A DNA stretch of 64,000 nucleotides, from contig JAGFBZ010000817.1 of assembly GCA_018398805.1 (NCBI GenBank), forward strand, positions 1,134,001 to 1,198,000, in the 5' to 3' direction. Under the pieces are notes generated by a model, which ran no database searches, was not told where the DNA came from, and was given only the letters and a program-made list of their open reading frames with translations. Within the stretch, counting starts at the first letter, position 1, and each line of letters opens with the position of its first letter. The position numbers were made by a program, and so were the translations under genes. Below are positions 1 through 14,000 of the stretch, in pieces. Source of the DNA: Hirundichthys speculiger (lineage: Eukaryota; Chordata; Actinopteri; Beloniformes; Exocoetidae).

Positions 1-362
1 GTGACCCAAAGTGAATGAAAATTTACAATGAAATGAAGAGTTTCATTGTTTTATCTCTTTACAGACTTACTAGTATACATACAGTGACCGGTCTTTACTG
101 CTCTCAGGAGTTAGTTTGAATCATTAGTTTCAGCAGTTTGTAAAGGTTCCCATTATAAGCTGGTGGAGTGCTGACAGTCTCTGCAGTCACTTGTAGGTAA
201 AAAAAAACAAAAAAAAAAAAACCAAACAGATTTTCTCTTTAAGTCTTAGTTAAAAATGTCATGCAAAAACTGCATTCATCTATCATCTATCATGCTAATT
301 CAGAGAATAGGAAGGTTGCATGTCTGTACAGGAACTAAGTTGGTTAAACATAGTTGATATAA

Positions 363-470
363 TCCATCCATCCATTATCCATACTCATTTAGTCCTCGCT
401 AGGGTCACGGGGATCTGCTGGAGTCTATCCCAGCTCTCTTCAGGTCACAGGTCACCAGTCCATCGCAGCA
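363..470 (-). repeat. Dispersed teleost repeat, LINE-tail type
   Basis: Starts with CATCCATCCATTATCC and continues with the familiar 'agggtcacggggatctgctggagtctatcccag...caggtcaccagtccatcgcag' text found throughout fish genomes. A partial copy in opposite orientation lies at about 27316-27420. Confidence 0.65.
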
Positions 471-2680
471 GTAGATAAAATGATGGATTTAATGATGGAA
501 ACTAATAAAGGCACTTTTAAAAACAGTGCTAAGTTATTGGTGTCATAATGAGTGGTTGCTACAGTATAAGTTCCTATATTGTTAACAAAGATTTGCTTTA
601 ATCTTGGAACTTGAGAAAGACTTTTCACTCTTTTCAGCTCATAGTGTTGAGCAGAAATGGTTTAAAACATGTTTTTTTTTTTTTTGTTTTCTTAAGTGTA
701 GCATTATAGAGAGAAAAGTTGACTTGTACTACTAAACAAAAATGTTAGGGAAATTTGACTTTCAGATGAAATTTCATAATGCAACTAAATGTACTACAAC
801 CTTTACAGGTGAAACTTTGACCTTCTCTAAACGTTTGAATGCTCATGTGCAACTGTTCTGTGTTTCATTACTTAATGACATGCTGTTCTCCAACAAAGTG
901 ATTAATAGCAATAATTACAACAAGTGTTTGATCCATGAATCGATCTACTAAAATTTCTGGTTCAATGACAGATTGTATTTGAACAGTCCTCTTCATCATG
1001 CTGTTCACAATCTGACGTCATGAGAGCGAGATTGATGTCCTAATAATCGATCATCAGTACCTGGCCACTGCAAGGCTTCAACAGGGAATGTTCTCAGAGG
1101 GAAGTTGAAATTAAATAAATATAATCTAAGCTAATTGCAGCAACTTCTAACATACAAACATGAAAAGGTTGTTGGTCTACTCCTTTAATTTTAAAGCAGA
1201 AGCAGTAAAAAAACGCATGATTTTCACACAACTTTGAACTGTTTTTGAGTCTGCCAGTTTGGATTTTCACAAAACACACAGAAATGTTTTTATAGGCTGA
1301 ACAGTCTCACTGGTGAAAAATGCAGTGCCTTAAAGACAAAAGTTGATCGAATTGAAGGCTGCTTCTTTATCGTGGTCATGTTCTCCTTTTAAAGCCTGGG
1401 TTCCCAGAATAGTTACCAAGCGAAGGCTTTCGGTAAATGATGAGCTCTGGGAGAAATCAGTCTTAATTAAAGGGTTTGTAAAATTGCTCTTCCTCGACAT
1501 TATACTCTCTCTGCCTGCTATAATCAGCTGATGTTAATGACTGTGATGGCCTCTGAAAAGGCCTTTTTTTTTTTAGGAATTGGCTTCTCTGTTTTTACTT
1601 TTTAGTGTTTTTTTTACCAATATGGATTTGGATCTGGAAATATTTTGTGTTCCAATGTCCCACTTTGACTGCCGATCTCCTGGTTCAGCAGCGCCAGTGT
1701 GCATTAGCTTCCAGTGAGATCAGAGCATGATTAAGCTATGTGATAGAGGCGTGATAACAAATGGATAGTCGCTGAATAACTTGAGCACATACACACAGTA
1801 TCCACTGGAGAAGCAGCAAATGTGAGACTGTGTAGACAAATCCCTGCTAAGCAGCTTTACAGAAAGCAGTTCTCACAATACAGATTGTGGCAGAATGGCT
1901 GACAAAACTACTGGCAAGTTGGTGGGTTTACTTGCCTGACAGTATTAAAGTAATTTGGCTGGCACATCGTGATGAACTAACCCAAAGCTGGATGAACAGG
2001 AACACATGTGTAGTCAGAGCTGGCACACATCATCTGGACACGGCTTGTGTGAACTCTGCGAATGATGTGAACTCTTTTCTTCACAGTCGATGAGTCAGAT
2101 TCAGAGGCACAGCAGTCTGCAGCATAAAGGTGTTTGTGCGGTAACTGCTAATGCTATGTTCAGTAAAGATGGGTGGAATTTGTTTTTGTCTCTTATATAC
2201 AGTTGCTCAAATGTGACAGATCTGTTTGCTGGTCCTGTGATGCAGCGTGACCTCACGACACTTGCAGGTTATTCTTTATCACACTCCTCTTTGTCAAAGT
2301 TTAACTATGTTTGGTCTGCACTCCCTTAATACTCAAGCTTTTAGGTCTCAAACGGGATTACAGTTTAACATCGCATTCAACGTTTAATGTTAACACAAAA
2401 CTCAGTCAGTGATCAGACATATTTTCTTAACTGGTATAATGTTTTTTAAAGTAATAACGTTCTTCAAATTGTAACGCTTAATGTATCATGACTTATAAAA
2501 AATAACTCAGTCATTACAACTTCTTAAAATGTGGTAAATAAAACCTTAAATGAACAACAACAAATGTCACATTATGCTGTATCATCCAATTATTTATCAA
2601 CAATTGATTCAAAATGCAGAAGCAGTGTGTGAAAAACAAAGAATACCTGGCTGCTTCAAATAGGCCTTAAGAATATGGGT
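471..2680. other. Non-coding, spire1 upstream intron
   Basis: Unique-looking AT-rich DNA with T-tracts (671-685, 1564-1575). No exon homologous to the missing SPIRE1 N-terminus was found by eye. The short ORFs have no recognisable product. Confidence 0.6.
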
Positions 2681-2689
2681 AGCGGCATC

Positions 2690-4190
2690 AAATGCATATT
2701 ATTATCAACAAATGTGATTGGCTGTATTAAAGCAGAGGATTTGTCAGATCTGTGGTCTGAAGTTTTCAGGAGGAAAGACATCAGGAATGATCTTAGAGAG
2801 GCAGTCATTGCTGCCCATCAATCTGGGAAGAGTTATTAGGTCGTTTCCAAACAATGTGGAGTCCATTATTCTGCAGTGAGAAACATTATTCACAAGTGAA
2901 AAATCAATTCAAGGCAGGTGCCAATCTTCCCAGGCGGAGATGTCTCAGTAATGTCAGAGCATGCAATCTTCAGAGAACTTGTAAAAAGGCCAGGGGCTAC
3001 ATGTCTGAGGCCAAGGGCTACATGTCTGACTCTACAGTCATGAGTTAGCATGTTAAAGATTAAATAAAATCTTTATTGTCAATGTACTACTGAAAATCAT
3101 GCACGCGACAGCTGTGTGCCATCCAGGCAGGGTATGACAAGTTAAAAAGGATACTTTCTCCACATACAGACATAGTTTAAGAAATAGTAATAGTAGAAGA
3201 AATGGAAATAAAAACAGGAAAAAAAAATCACAGTGATTCCAAAATAAAGTGCCATTTAAGAATCTTTGCAAATATAATAGTAGTAGTAAAGAAAAAGAAA
3301 ATCACCCTTTGTATTTCAGTCCATTCATAATGTGTATTATTGTATGGAAAAAGCTGTGATTAAAGCTTTTAGTCCAAGTTTTAAACTTGATGACAGTATG
3401 ATTTGTGTAAAGATTAAGAGAAGAAAGAAGAAAAAGTGCACGGTTAGAAATGTTGCATTTGAATAAACCACAAGACTACTGGGTCAATGTCCTTAGGGAA
3501 AATAACTAAATGAATTAAATGTTAGTGCAAACACCTTTTTACCAGCTGTCAAGCACGGTGGTGGAGGTTTGATGATGTGGGTTTGTTTTGGAGCGTCTTG
3601 CAGTCCTGTAAGTCCATGACCACCTCTGTATATCCAAATTACTTTAGTCTCAAACATGAGGCCGTCTGTCCAACAGATAAAACTCGGCTGAAGCTGGCCG
3701 TGCAACAAAACGATGATCTCAAGCACAAGCCAGCAAATCTACCAGAGAAGTTGGAAACCAGAAGAAGCTCAACTAAAACTAAATGCTTCAGTAAGTGAGC
3801 TGTACGTAAACAAATTCCCGCAAATCTTTATGAATTGAAGCAAAATTGTTAAATCTAAAGACAGTTGGGCCAAAATTCTTTCACAGCGATGCAAAAGACT
3901 GATAACATTGTACAGGAGATAATTACTTCAAGTTATTGCTGCTAAAGGTGGTTCTACAAGCTGTTGAATCATGATATATATACTAGTTTTTCCCACATGC
4001 TACTTTTGCTTTTTGGCAGTCATTGTTCTGTTAAAAAACAAACAAACAAAACAAAAAAAAAAACCCATGGCGCACAGACATGGCAATATTTCACATGTTG
4101 TTCATCTGAAGTTCCATTTACCTATTGAACTGAAAGGGTTACTTTTTTTTTTTTTTTTACAACAGGGTGTGCTTGCAGTTACTGGGAAAA
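2690..4190 (+). mobile_element. Degraded Tc1-like transposon with inner insertion
   Basis: Recognisable blocks of a fish Tc1 transposase are 'gctgcccatcaatctgggaag' (2812), 'cagtgagaaacattattcacaagtg' (2874), 'tgtcaagcacggtggtggaggtttgatgatgtgg' (3547) and 'ttacttcaagttattgctgctaaaggtggttctacaag' (3926). Frameshifts are many. Between about 3056 and 3440 the transposase text is replaced by unrelated sequence. Confidence 0.85.
3056..3440. repeat. Insertion inside the Tc1-like element
   Basis: Begins 'aaataaaatctttattgtcaatgtact', similar to the 3' tail of fish retroposons (compare 35303-35370). The interrupted Tc1 resumes at 'aatgttgcatttgaataaaccacaagac'. The exact ends are uncertain. Confidence 0.5.
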
Positions 4191-6230
4191 AAGAGAAATA
4201 GCTGTAGAGTCAAATGAAGGAGGCGGATGAATGTATGTACGTCTGGTTCACATGTGATGAGGGTTCTGCTGGTCTGCCAGAAAAACAAAGGCATCCGTGA
4301 CCAGTCATATGACTGGATCACAGTCAGCTGGAAGAATGAGAGCATTTGTTTGTGCCTGAGAGGAAATGACTTGAATTATGAAAATATTTTTGCCATAATA
4401 GCTATTAACAATATAACATTTTTATTATGAATTGCCAGCCAAACAACTGGGATTATTAGCGTTAACAAATACTGGAGCATACATACAAATGATGTGAATT
4501 AAAGATGTAGTTTTTGGCAGACATATGTCAGCAGAAGACACAATGAGAGGGTTTTATTGAGAGATTGTGAGCAACTCTCTAACATTTGAAAATAATGTGG
4601 AAACAGGACATTTCTACTAGTTTTATTGAGCTGTTTCAATACACGTGAATGAAGACGGTTCTGATAGATATCTGAAATAATAAATCTGTCACAAATAGTT
4701 TACTTCATTATTGAGTTAAGTCTTCACTTAACGCTAATGCAATTGGCCAAAAAACAGAAATCGGACTAATGATGGAAAAATCACATGGGTAAGTTTGTTA
4801 GATGAGGAGTTGTGAACGCTCATTGTGAAAACTAATTGTTTTTTTAAGCTGTTAAAAAGCTCAAGTCCCTTTTCAGGCGGCTGGATAGAAGTGATGCATT
4901 CTCTATCCAAAGAAAAGGATGTTATTCAGTGTAATGTCTGCTTGTGCTATGACCATATTTCTATGAGATATCTGTTTATGATAAGAGGCAGCATGATGGT
5001 GCAGTGGAACATTCCTGTTGTGGAGTTTACCTGTCCCACACTCTTAAAATTTACTTGCGAATGTGTCACTTGTATAGAAATATTGAATATCATTATATCA
5101 ATAATGTTACTGTCAAACACCTAGATATCATAGCTACCGTTCCCTGCCAGTCTTAGAAAAGCTTGCGTTAACTTGAGTGTGATAATGGGCTTCACACAGA
5201 GGAAACTGCATGTTGTAAGTGGTGAACGTACGACGGCAGAGACCTCACCATGAACCAGATGCAGTTTTTTTTATCGAAGAGGGAAATAATTAGAAAGGGA
5301 TGGCCAGGCTACCAGGACCTCCAACACACATAGGACAATAGAGACATGGGAAATTAAAAGAGGATAATAAATGAGAATTTCTGTTGTTCATGGGCTTTCC
5401 ATTCATTTTGTTGTCTGATGAAACCATGGTCAGTGCAGGGGTTCCCAAATTCTTTTCCATCCTTAAAACAAAATACCATCATAAGTGAATATAACATTTT
5501 CATTTAGAAACAGCAGATTAAGAAGACAGAAAACAATGAATTTAATTTAGACATGCAATTTTTGAAACATCAATGAAAACTGAAACATAATATGTAATAT
5601 TCCTACAGTGGACGGACAACAGTGGTTCACTCGGCACCAGTAGACAGACTGATGCTCGTGTGACCTTTTAGTTTAAAATGGTTTAAGCTGACACACGAAT
5701 GAGTAGACGACTCAAAGAAAAAAAAAATCGAATTCCAATTTACAAATATGTGATGAAATATGTGGTGAAATGTCTGCTTCTCAAAAGTTCTTGATTTTTG
5801 GAAAATGCCCCATTTGGAGAATGGGGCAAACATGTTCATTTTAAATCTTCATTCTTCATTCAACTGGCTTTGGTGCAGTTATTTTTTCAACTCCAAACAA
5901 TTTAGTTTATTTGTTTAGCACTAATTCAGATTAAAAGTCACGTCAGGGAACTTTGCAGAGAGCATGAACAAGTTCAGTTCAAACTCTAGTTGAATACAAT
6001 AAAATTGATCCCTTTATATTCCAATGGAATCAAGACTGTTGATATTTATTCATCATACAAATAATGCCAATTTAAAACACTTAATAATAATTTTATTCAA
6101 TAAGAAAAAGCAAGAATAGAACATTTCATGTACAAAGACAATTCAAATGACTTTACAAAGGCACTGACATGAAAAGAACAGAAAAAATGTAATTGAATAA
6201 ATAAAAATGGGATAAGAATGAAGATTAAAT
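4190..6230. other. Non-coding, nothing recognised
   Basis: AT-rich intronic DNA. No conserved peptide, RNA gene or clear repeat was recognised. Confidence 0.55.
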
Positions 6231-6234
6231 TAAA

Positions 6235-6600
6235 GGAAAATTTTTGAATCAAATCTTAAAGGATGAGAGAATGTGTTGTGACGTGAATCCAAACTGGAAG
6301 TTGGTTCCACTGGAGAAGAGCCTGATAGCTGAAGGCTCAGCCTCCCACTCTGCTTTAAGGAAACTCCAGTAAGCAGTAAGTAAGAGCTCTGTTGGGATGA
6401 TACGGAGCTGTGGGTTCCTTAAGAGTGAGGCCCTTACGGGCTCATATGAGACAACGAGAACTTTAAGATCTATACTGGCTTTAATGGGTGTTCACAAAGA
6501 GAAAATGAAGATGGATAAATAGAATATTCTTCTAATTATCAGAAACCAGGAGTTTTGCTGCAGCATTTTAGATCAGCAATTTAGATCAGGTTAAGATTTT
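6235..6600 (+). repeat. Dispersed teleost repeat
   Basis: Text such as 'gaagttggttccactggagaagagcctgatagctgaaggctcagcctcccactctgct' and 'gggctcatatgagacaacgagaactttaagatctatactggctttaatgg' is a widespread fish repeat of unassigned class. No coding capacity is seen. Confidence 0.55.
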
Positions 6601-9200
6601 GCCATATGAAAGTCAGAGCTCCACTCACTAATCCCTTCAGTGTGATGTGATGGTTGCACTTTCAGATCCAGGTTTAAAGGAAGATGGAGAATCACTGCTC
6701 ACAGCATATAAGAATCTTCTCTCTTGTTCGGAAAATAAAATCACAGTATTTTATTATTACTGTATAAATTTGACTGTGCTAATTGGTCAACCAGTTAAAC
6801 CATATCCATGGATCCACTTTTTTCTTTAAGTTTGAAAAATTTTGAACTGGTTTGAAAGAGCAGCTCAGCTGTAGCAGTATGTAATGTTAAAAAATGCATT
6901 CTGAGGCCTAACGGCTCCAAGGCCATGACCGGTTGTTGTCTTTGTCAAGTCGCTGAGTTTGTGTCTAGACAGATCACAAGGTTTTACAAAGTTACGGGTT
7001 ACTGTAATTTTCCACTTCATATTAGAATTGTATTAGATGAACTGCCCGCCTTTTTGTCTTTGCCATTCTGGAGAATCCTGCATTCTGTGATGAGCTCTCT
7101 GGATTTGACTGCAGCCTTGGAGGAATAAACTCCGTTTGCACCTCCGTCGTTTGTCGGTGCCTTGCTTAACAGTCGAATAGATTGCATCACCAGTTATTAA
7201 TTAATAATCTTACGACTAAGAAGATATCCAAATTCTTAGGTTACACACTATAATGACTAATTAGCTTTAGTAAAATCAATCTGACACGTGTTTCTTTGTG
7301 TATCACAATGCTCTCTATTTTGATCCTTTGCTCAGCTTTGTGGCAAGAATCCCAATATTGAAACCAAACTGTTTGACATGGTTTTTAGTGCTGCTGTTGC
7401 TAATCTGCAGGATCCTCATCCCACCTTTTTTTTCTTCCTTCTTCTTGTTGTTCATTCTTCCTTTGACCCTTTCCTTCTTTCTATCGCATCATTCCACATG
7501 GCTGCTTTGAAGCCTGAGAACCAGCTGAAGAGATTTTGAAGCAGAATGAAGACATGTTTGCCTAAGACCCACTTCAATAAGAGGGGTTCTACTAATATCC
7601 TGCAGTTATTTACATTTTGCTGTAACTTATTTGTGTAAGATTTGAACAAAATGGCTCAGTTGGCCTTTTATAAACTTGTCTGATGTCCTCTGCCAATGTC
7701 AGGAATCTGTCACATGAATTCTTTTTCTATTCGTGAACAGAATAAAACATATTAATTACAGTTTACCACATTCAGCGCAACATCTTAACATTAAATGGGG
7801 AGGGAAACCTCAAAGTCTGAAGTGCAGTAGTTCTGACCAATCAGAGCAAACCCAGCTGTTCAGGAGGAGGGGGAGGGGTAGAGATGCAGGGATGCACCTT
7901 CCAGAAAATGTGGATTTACAGAACAGTTGCTGAAAATGAGCCTAAATTTGGTTTATGTCCTTGCAACATAAAAGGCTTTAAAAAGGAAAAAAAAGGTTAA
8001 ATAGAAGATGGGTTAACCAAACACTGAGAACATTCAAGCATACAGAGCTGATGTGATTTAAAAATAAGCCTCTTGATGCCTTTGATCTTTACAGTAGAAA
8101 ACAGCTGCTGTACAAATTTAACAGATTTCAAATCATCTGCTACAACTTTTCTTTTTCCATTTAATCTCTTTTGACAGATCGCATTTAAACCCTTGACTGA
8201 ACTCCTGAAAGACATGGTTTTCAGACAGCTTTGCAAAACTTCTGATAAGAAAGCAAGGGACTGAAAATCCAGTAGCTTAGCGCTCAGCACCATTCTCTAC
8301 TACTGGCAGCATGACTCATATCCAGACGTCTCTGTGTGTCTGCTGAGGAGAAGATCTCTGTGGTAGCCTCGGTAGGACCTAAAAAGACCATATGTGTGTT
8401 TGTGTGTGACTGTGGCGTGTCATATATCAGTAAGTGTGGATGTGGGTGTGGGTGGAGCTCAGACAAAGAGGTTGTATTCAGATCCTCACCCCCCTGAGGA
8501 AACCCAACTCTCATGCAGCGATTGGGGGAGAGGAGCGCAGATGTCTCACATGACTCCCTCTGCCTCCATCTTCCCTTGATCTCCATTTCTGTACAAACAC
8601 TCTTTACAATCCTATTTCTCTTGATCTCTTACCTTTTTTCTACTCTTCTTGTGCTCCCTGAAACACTGTTACTCTCATCATATAATTTAATACATGTTTC
8701 AGCTGTCACCTGATATATTTATACCTCTGATCTGTAGTTTCTCCACCTTTCCTCCCTGCCCTCTCATTCATTCTTGCTCTCTTTTTCTCAGAGTGTCATT
8801 TCTCTCAGGGGTTTTTCTAAGTGCTCAGGGCTGCAGAATAATCCCTTCAGTGAATTCTCTCTCTTTTCTTTTGTCTTTTCTGCCAGTTCTTGCTTTATGC
8901 ACCACCATTCTCCAATTCCAGAGATGGCTGCTTCTGTTTTTCTGTTTCAACAATACTTTCACCCCAAATTCCATTCAATTATATAATTATATATATCTAT
9001 GACAAGACTGTCACAAAAATGTTACATTTGTCCTAAAACCGATTTAGATCTGTTCTGTGTGTACAGTGGTTGTGTTATTACCTTTGCTATTGCGGCAAGT
9101 TTTCTCTCTGAGATTTTTGAATGTGATTTTCCTCTCTTAGGTGTGTTTATGGTGTGTGAAACATTGGTTAAAGGTGCAGTTTGGAGATAGGCTTAGTCAT
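6600..9200. other. Non-coding, nothing recognised
   Basis: Intron-like DNA with a pyrimidine-rich part (8560-8900) and a short GT-rich stretch (8390-8460). No exon of spire1 or any other gene was identified. Confidence 0.5.
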
Positions 9201-9201
9201 A

Positions 9202-9560
9202 GAGGCTACCCAAATACCGCAAAAGATGACATGTAAGGTGGCAGCACACACTCTCATCTGGGGCTTTGTAGATATGCATCTTTCCGGTCTTCCCCATGCT
9301 TCCCCAAATCGATACATGTTTAGCTTCTTTGCTTTGGATCTTTGTGATGTGCACTCTGCAACATTGCATTGTTGCATTGATGTGCATTGAAATTGGGAAA
9401 ATGATGTAAAATGAATGATCTGTATTGCTTGTTTGGGCTTTTCATTTTATTTATTGGAAGTGATTGTGTCTGCAAAAAGCCCCAAATACAATGCATCATG
9501 AGTGCTGCTACCTTGCAGCTAAAAATAGCAGTAGGCTCTATTGTTAGTGATCAGGACATT
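9202..9560 (+). mobile_element. MITE-like repeat, local family copy 1
   Basis: Starts GAGGCTACCCAAATACCGC. The body shares blocks with the copies at 26270 and 32283 ('gacatgtaaggtggcagc', 'tttgctttggatctttgtgat', 'ggaagtgattgtgtctgcaaaaagcc', 'agctaaaaatagca'). The right terminus is decayed. Confidence 0.7.
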
Positions 9561-9959
9561 GGTTGGCAACATTTGATTCAATATTTTTACTGAAACAAGC
9601 CATATTTTTTTAGGTAATGTAGTCAAAGGGTGACACATTGGAGAGTATTATTAAAGCATTGATACAGTTTTTCCAACTGCCTCTGTCCTGTTTTGAAAGA
9701 TTTGTGGCCAGACAAGGCTTACTCTGCTATGTTAGCTTTTTTTTTTTTTTTGTTCAAATTTGTGGTGCTTGACTGCTTTAGAAAAATATTCTTCCTGGAA
9801 ATTAAAACGGAAAATATTTCCTCCTTTTGACATGAATGACAAAGTAGTTAGTTACAGTAGTTAATGTGCTTGTACAAAAAAAAAAAAAAAAGAAACTTAA
9901 TGTACTCCTTGAACACAGCGGCGTGTATTTTATATACAAGTTGAGCAAGGGTTTCCAGT

Positions 9960-10385
9960 AAGGGTGTAAATGATATATTGAGTTACATCGATATAATAAT
10001 AATTGTTCTTATAGCACTGATTAAAAAAAAAAGAAAATATCAATCAGACATCAATACTTGTAATTCCTATCAATAACTGTTATCAAGTGGCCTTTGTAGG
10101 CTATCGTTATCAAAGGAACAGGTTATTTGTCCATTTAACTCTCTAGCAGATCTCAGAAATAACAATATGAAATAATATTTTACCTACTTATTGCAATTTG
10201 ATATGAATGGAAGTGATTGTGATCAATCAGCACATGATATTGTCCTGTATTGATCACTTTAGCTCCTAAATTGAATCAAATCAAAATCTTATAATGACAG
10301 ACTTTGTGATACCAAATATCAAATCACCATCCAGTTAATCTATATTATATCATATCCTGATGAAGAATCAGATTTACACCTCTAG
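9960..10385. mobile_element. DNA-transposon fragment with GGTGTAAAT ends
   Basis: The left end GGGTGTAAATGATATATTGAG and right end '...aatcagatttacacctcta' form an imperfect inverted pair around AT-rich, cgatat-rich sequence, as in common fish hAT-like elements. No clear target duplication. Confidence 0.5.
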
Positions 10386-10847
10386 TATATCCAGCTAGCA
10401 GCTGGCTAGCTGCTATTCACTTGACAGTACTGTTTTCAATGGCCACTTTTCAATTGTTGTATTTTCTGTTTTGTTAAGTCATTTTGTCCTTAAACGTGAT
10501 TGGCAATAACTAAGAATCAGGACAACAATATCTTTTCTTCCTCTCATGTTGCACTGAGGACAAAACTTGTAGTATGCTACAGGCTGGCACTAGCTAAGCT
10601 TTCATGCTAACTTTCATGTTCACTGTTCAGCTTCACAATTCATTGACAACTTTGACATAAGATCACAGATATTCACAAATGTCACCAATTGCACATTTAA
10701 TGTTAAATGAGCTTTAACATTAACAACATTAGATCAGTTTTGGTGTTATTGTTGAGTTACTCAGAGCAGAATATGACATTATATAATTATGTTTTTGAGA
10801 TTGATAGAGTATATAATCTAGTATTGTTATGATCTGTGTGCTTGTAG

Positions 10848-11084
10848 GCGATCGAGTCTCTGGGCATCATGATCTACAAGGCTCTGGACTATGGCCTGAA
10901 GGAGAATGAGGAGAGGGAGCTTAGTCCTCCTCTGGAGCAGCTCATTGACCTCATGACCAACATGGCTGAGGCTGAGAAGGATGCCTGTCCTGACGAGGGC
11001 TACGAGGCCACAGAGGAAGAGGATGAGGGAGAGGATGACCCCGACAACACCTCTGCTGCTCATAGCTACAGAGATATCCTCAAG
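10848..11084 (+). CDS. spire1: spire1 exon, KIND domain part 1
   Basis: Seventy-nine codons, phase 0 at both ends, between cttgtag and GTACAG. It encodes [20 protein letters not shown] and the KIND signature [13 protein letters not shown], then an acidic stretch ([14 protein letters not shown]) and SYRDILK. This is the formin-binding KIND fold. The codons before it are not in the window. Confidence 0.96.
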
Positions 11085-14000
11085 GTACAGTGGGTAGCAA
11101 GGGGATCATTAATTAATATACTCCTTTTTGGTAATGCTTCATATTGAAGTCTTTGCAAAAAATGGTAGTTTACAGGTAATATGGTCCAAGATTGATATTA
11201 ATATATTGCATATTAAGTTTAAAAAATACTGTAATGAATTAGTCTTTAAAACATTCACATGCACATTTGCAAAACGTCATTTATTGACTGTGTAGGGGGG
11301 GGTTATCAAACCGATTGCTTGTCTTATATTTGCTCCACAGCATTACAAACATGAAATGTAATTTGATTAATTTTTAATAAATATGTGTCAGTTGCATTTA
11401 TCATAATCATAATTTCCTGTTTCAAGGGATCAAGAGGCAATGTAGTGTTTTTTGACTGTGAAGTTCTTTTTTCCTATTTACTTAATTTTTTCAGTTAATT
11501 TAGCTTGCTTGTCAGTTGGCTCTATGTTTTTGGCTTAGGGTTCTGAACATCACTGTCTGATGGCCCACCAGGCCATCTCTCACAGTCCCTGTGACGGTCT
11601 GATTTCATCCTCTCTGTGGGGTTTACAGCCATCCTTGTGCCCCTGTTATACCTTTCTGCTTTGCCAGTTCAAACAGCACACAATTTACCATTGTTACACC
11701 TCTGTTACTACCTCCCAAGGCAAGACAGCAGCAAAAAAAAAAATTTGCACTGAACTGCCTCCATGTCCCTCACACAGCACAAAGGGGTGTAATAAAGGCC
11801 CAACAGAGGTGGAACAAACTGGCTGTGTGAATGGGTCTCATGAGTATCTATTTTAAACACTATTTTACTCGGCACAGTAAAACCAACCCATATCAGTGAT
11901 CAGCCTGATTTTTATTCTACTAATTCTAATGAATTTATAATAAAGTATATACTGTTAATTATGCACAGGTATGTTTTGTGTTTTGGATTTTCTTGCTTAT
12001 TTACATTTATTCTATAACAAGTCATACAAACCTTAATTCAAGGTAAATTGGAAAAGTAACTAAGTGAATTTTGTTAATGATATTTTTATCTGAAATGTAT
12101 CAAATTAATTGGATAATAAATTTATACTACATTTCAGAGAAGGTAAATATTCAGGAAGATGTGTGGGAATGTTTGCTGTTGTTGTGAACTCAGAAATTGC
12201 CACCACAGTGAAATTGGTGAAATTGCAACCACAGTGGTGCCAGGCTGACTCGCTCATCCTGCCTGGGTGTCCTGAATCTTTGTTGTCCATTGGAGCAGAG
12301 AGTCAGCGTATCTGTCCTCACATGACCTCACACTTATTACATAATGCCTACGCAGTCTCACACACATGCTCACACACAGAGCAACACTACTCACCAAGGA
12401 GATGTTTTGGAGTAGTCTGGCAGTCTGACTGAGCTGATGGTTTGCTGGCTGTCGGTTTAAATCATTCTCTCTGTATCTTTTCTCTTGGATGATTTGCTCA
12501 CTGTGCCCCCTCACTTTCCCTTTTGTCCTACTGTACTAACCCTGCGTGACCCTATAGATTTCTTCTAACTTGGATTCACATTCATTCATTCAGTTACCGT
12601 AACTGTTTACATGTTTATGTGAAGATGAAAAGCAACACAAAATGTACCATTTGCTTTATTCTTAGCTGTGCTCAGAATAAAGTCTGCAAACAGATGCTGT
12701 TTGTGCTTAGTGAATTTTTTCCACTTTGGACAAATGGAGCATGCTAATCATCAACTGAAGAGCCTTTGGTTTCTCTGAGAGAAGCAGCATGTCTTGTGCT
12801 TAAAAGTAAATAAGAAAGGATAAGAAAGTTTAGCTTTTATGAAATGCCATTGGATCCCTGAGCACAGCTACAGTTTGATGCCTTGTGTTTTAAAACTTAG
12901 AAGTCACAAAAACTAGCTACCTCAGATAAACAGTCATGGAAAAAATTATTAGACCACCATTTTTTCTTCACTTTCTTGTTCATTTTAATACCTGGTACCA
13001 CTAAACGTCATCATGAGACTAAAACAGACAAGAAAACACTGAATGCATAAAAGCAGTGTTTTTGGCAGTACAACGCCATAGCTATTGATGTAAAAACTTA
13101 AGTGATTTAGGTTATAATCAAGAAAACCATGGAAAATAGTAAGATATCAGCTCATAAATAGAACTCTTATGAGCAATCTTTGTGGTTATCGTTATGTTTG
13201 TCCAAACAAATGTACCTTTAGTTGTACCAGGCATTAAAACGAACAAGAAACTGATGAAAACAAGGGTGGTCTAATAATTTTTCCCATGACTGTACTTTGT
13301 ACTGCCTAGTTACCAAATGAGATAGAAATTAAAGTAAATCGCTGAACCTTGGGGGATGGACCCTTCACCACCTGGGTCCACCCTCTAGAGTTCCTTTCCA
13401 CACATCAGAAACTCCGACTCACTCGACCTTCAAATCATTGCTCAAAACCCAGCTGTTAAAATTGGCATTGTATTTTATTTTACCTAGCCTTAATTTTTCT
13501 CTTTTCTTTTGCTGTATGTGTCTGTAAGTGTCATGAAAATTGCCTTTCAAATTGGATGTATTATTAAATATATATTTAATTACTTGATCATAGATATCAA
13601 AACCTATCAACATAAAAAGAAACTCGTAAAATCCCGAAACTACAGAAAGTGAACACAGTCATTTGCTTTGTAAATTGTAAACATTTTCCTTCGTCATTTA
13701 TTGTTCGTGTCATATCATGTAATAAAATGGAGCTGTGAAAACTGCTGAAAATGCCTCCCTGTCTCTGTTGCAGCTGTGTACTGCCCATCTGCCCAGTGTG
13801 TCAGATGCCCCCAGTCACTACCAGGCGGTGTGTCGGGCAATTTACACAGAAACCAGGGAGCTACATACTTTCCTGGACAAGATCAAGAACGCCAAAGAGG
13901 TGGGTCCTTATCATTATCATCATAGCTGTCATAGCTGTGAGGTTGTGAAACTTAGACACAACGGTTGTAGTTTCAGCCATTAGAAATGTGTGTTAATCAC

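Noticed and set aside
8284..8590. Overlapping open frames on both strands near a GT-rich stretch
   Set aside because: Low-complexity composition (HPHPHPH) and no family resemblance; treated as intron.
1..10847. Search for the missing 5' KIND exon(s) of spire1
   Set aside because: No peptide resembling the SPIRE1 N-terminus (LSLEEILRLYNQPI-like) was found in any frame, so the first exon must lie left of the window.
13735..13983. Longer open frame around the second KIND exon
   Set aside because: Only 13774-13899 is exon; the rest is intron read-through on both sides.
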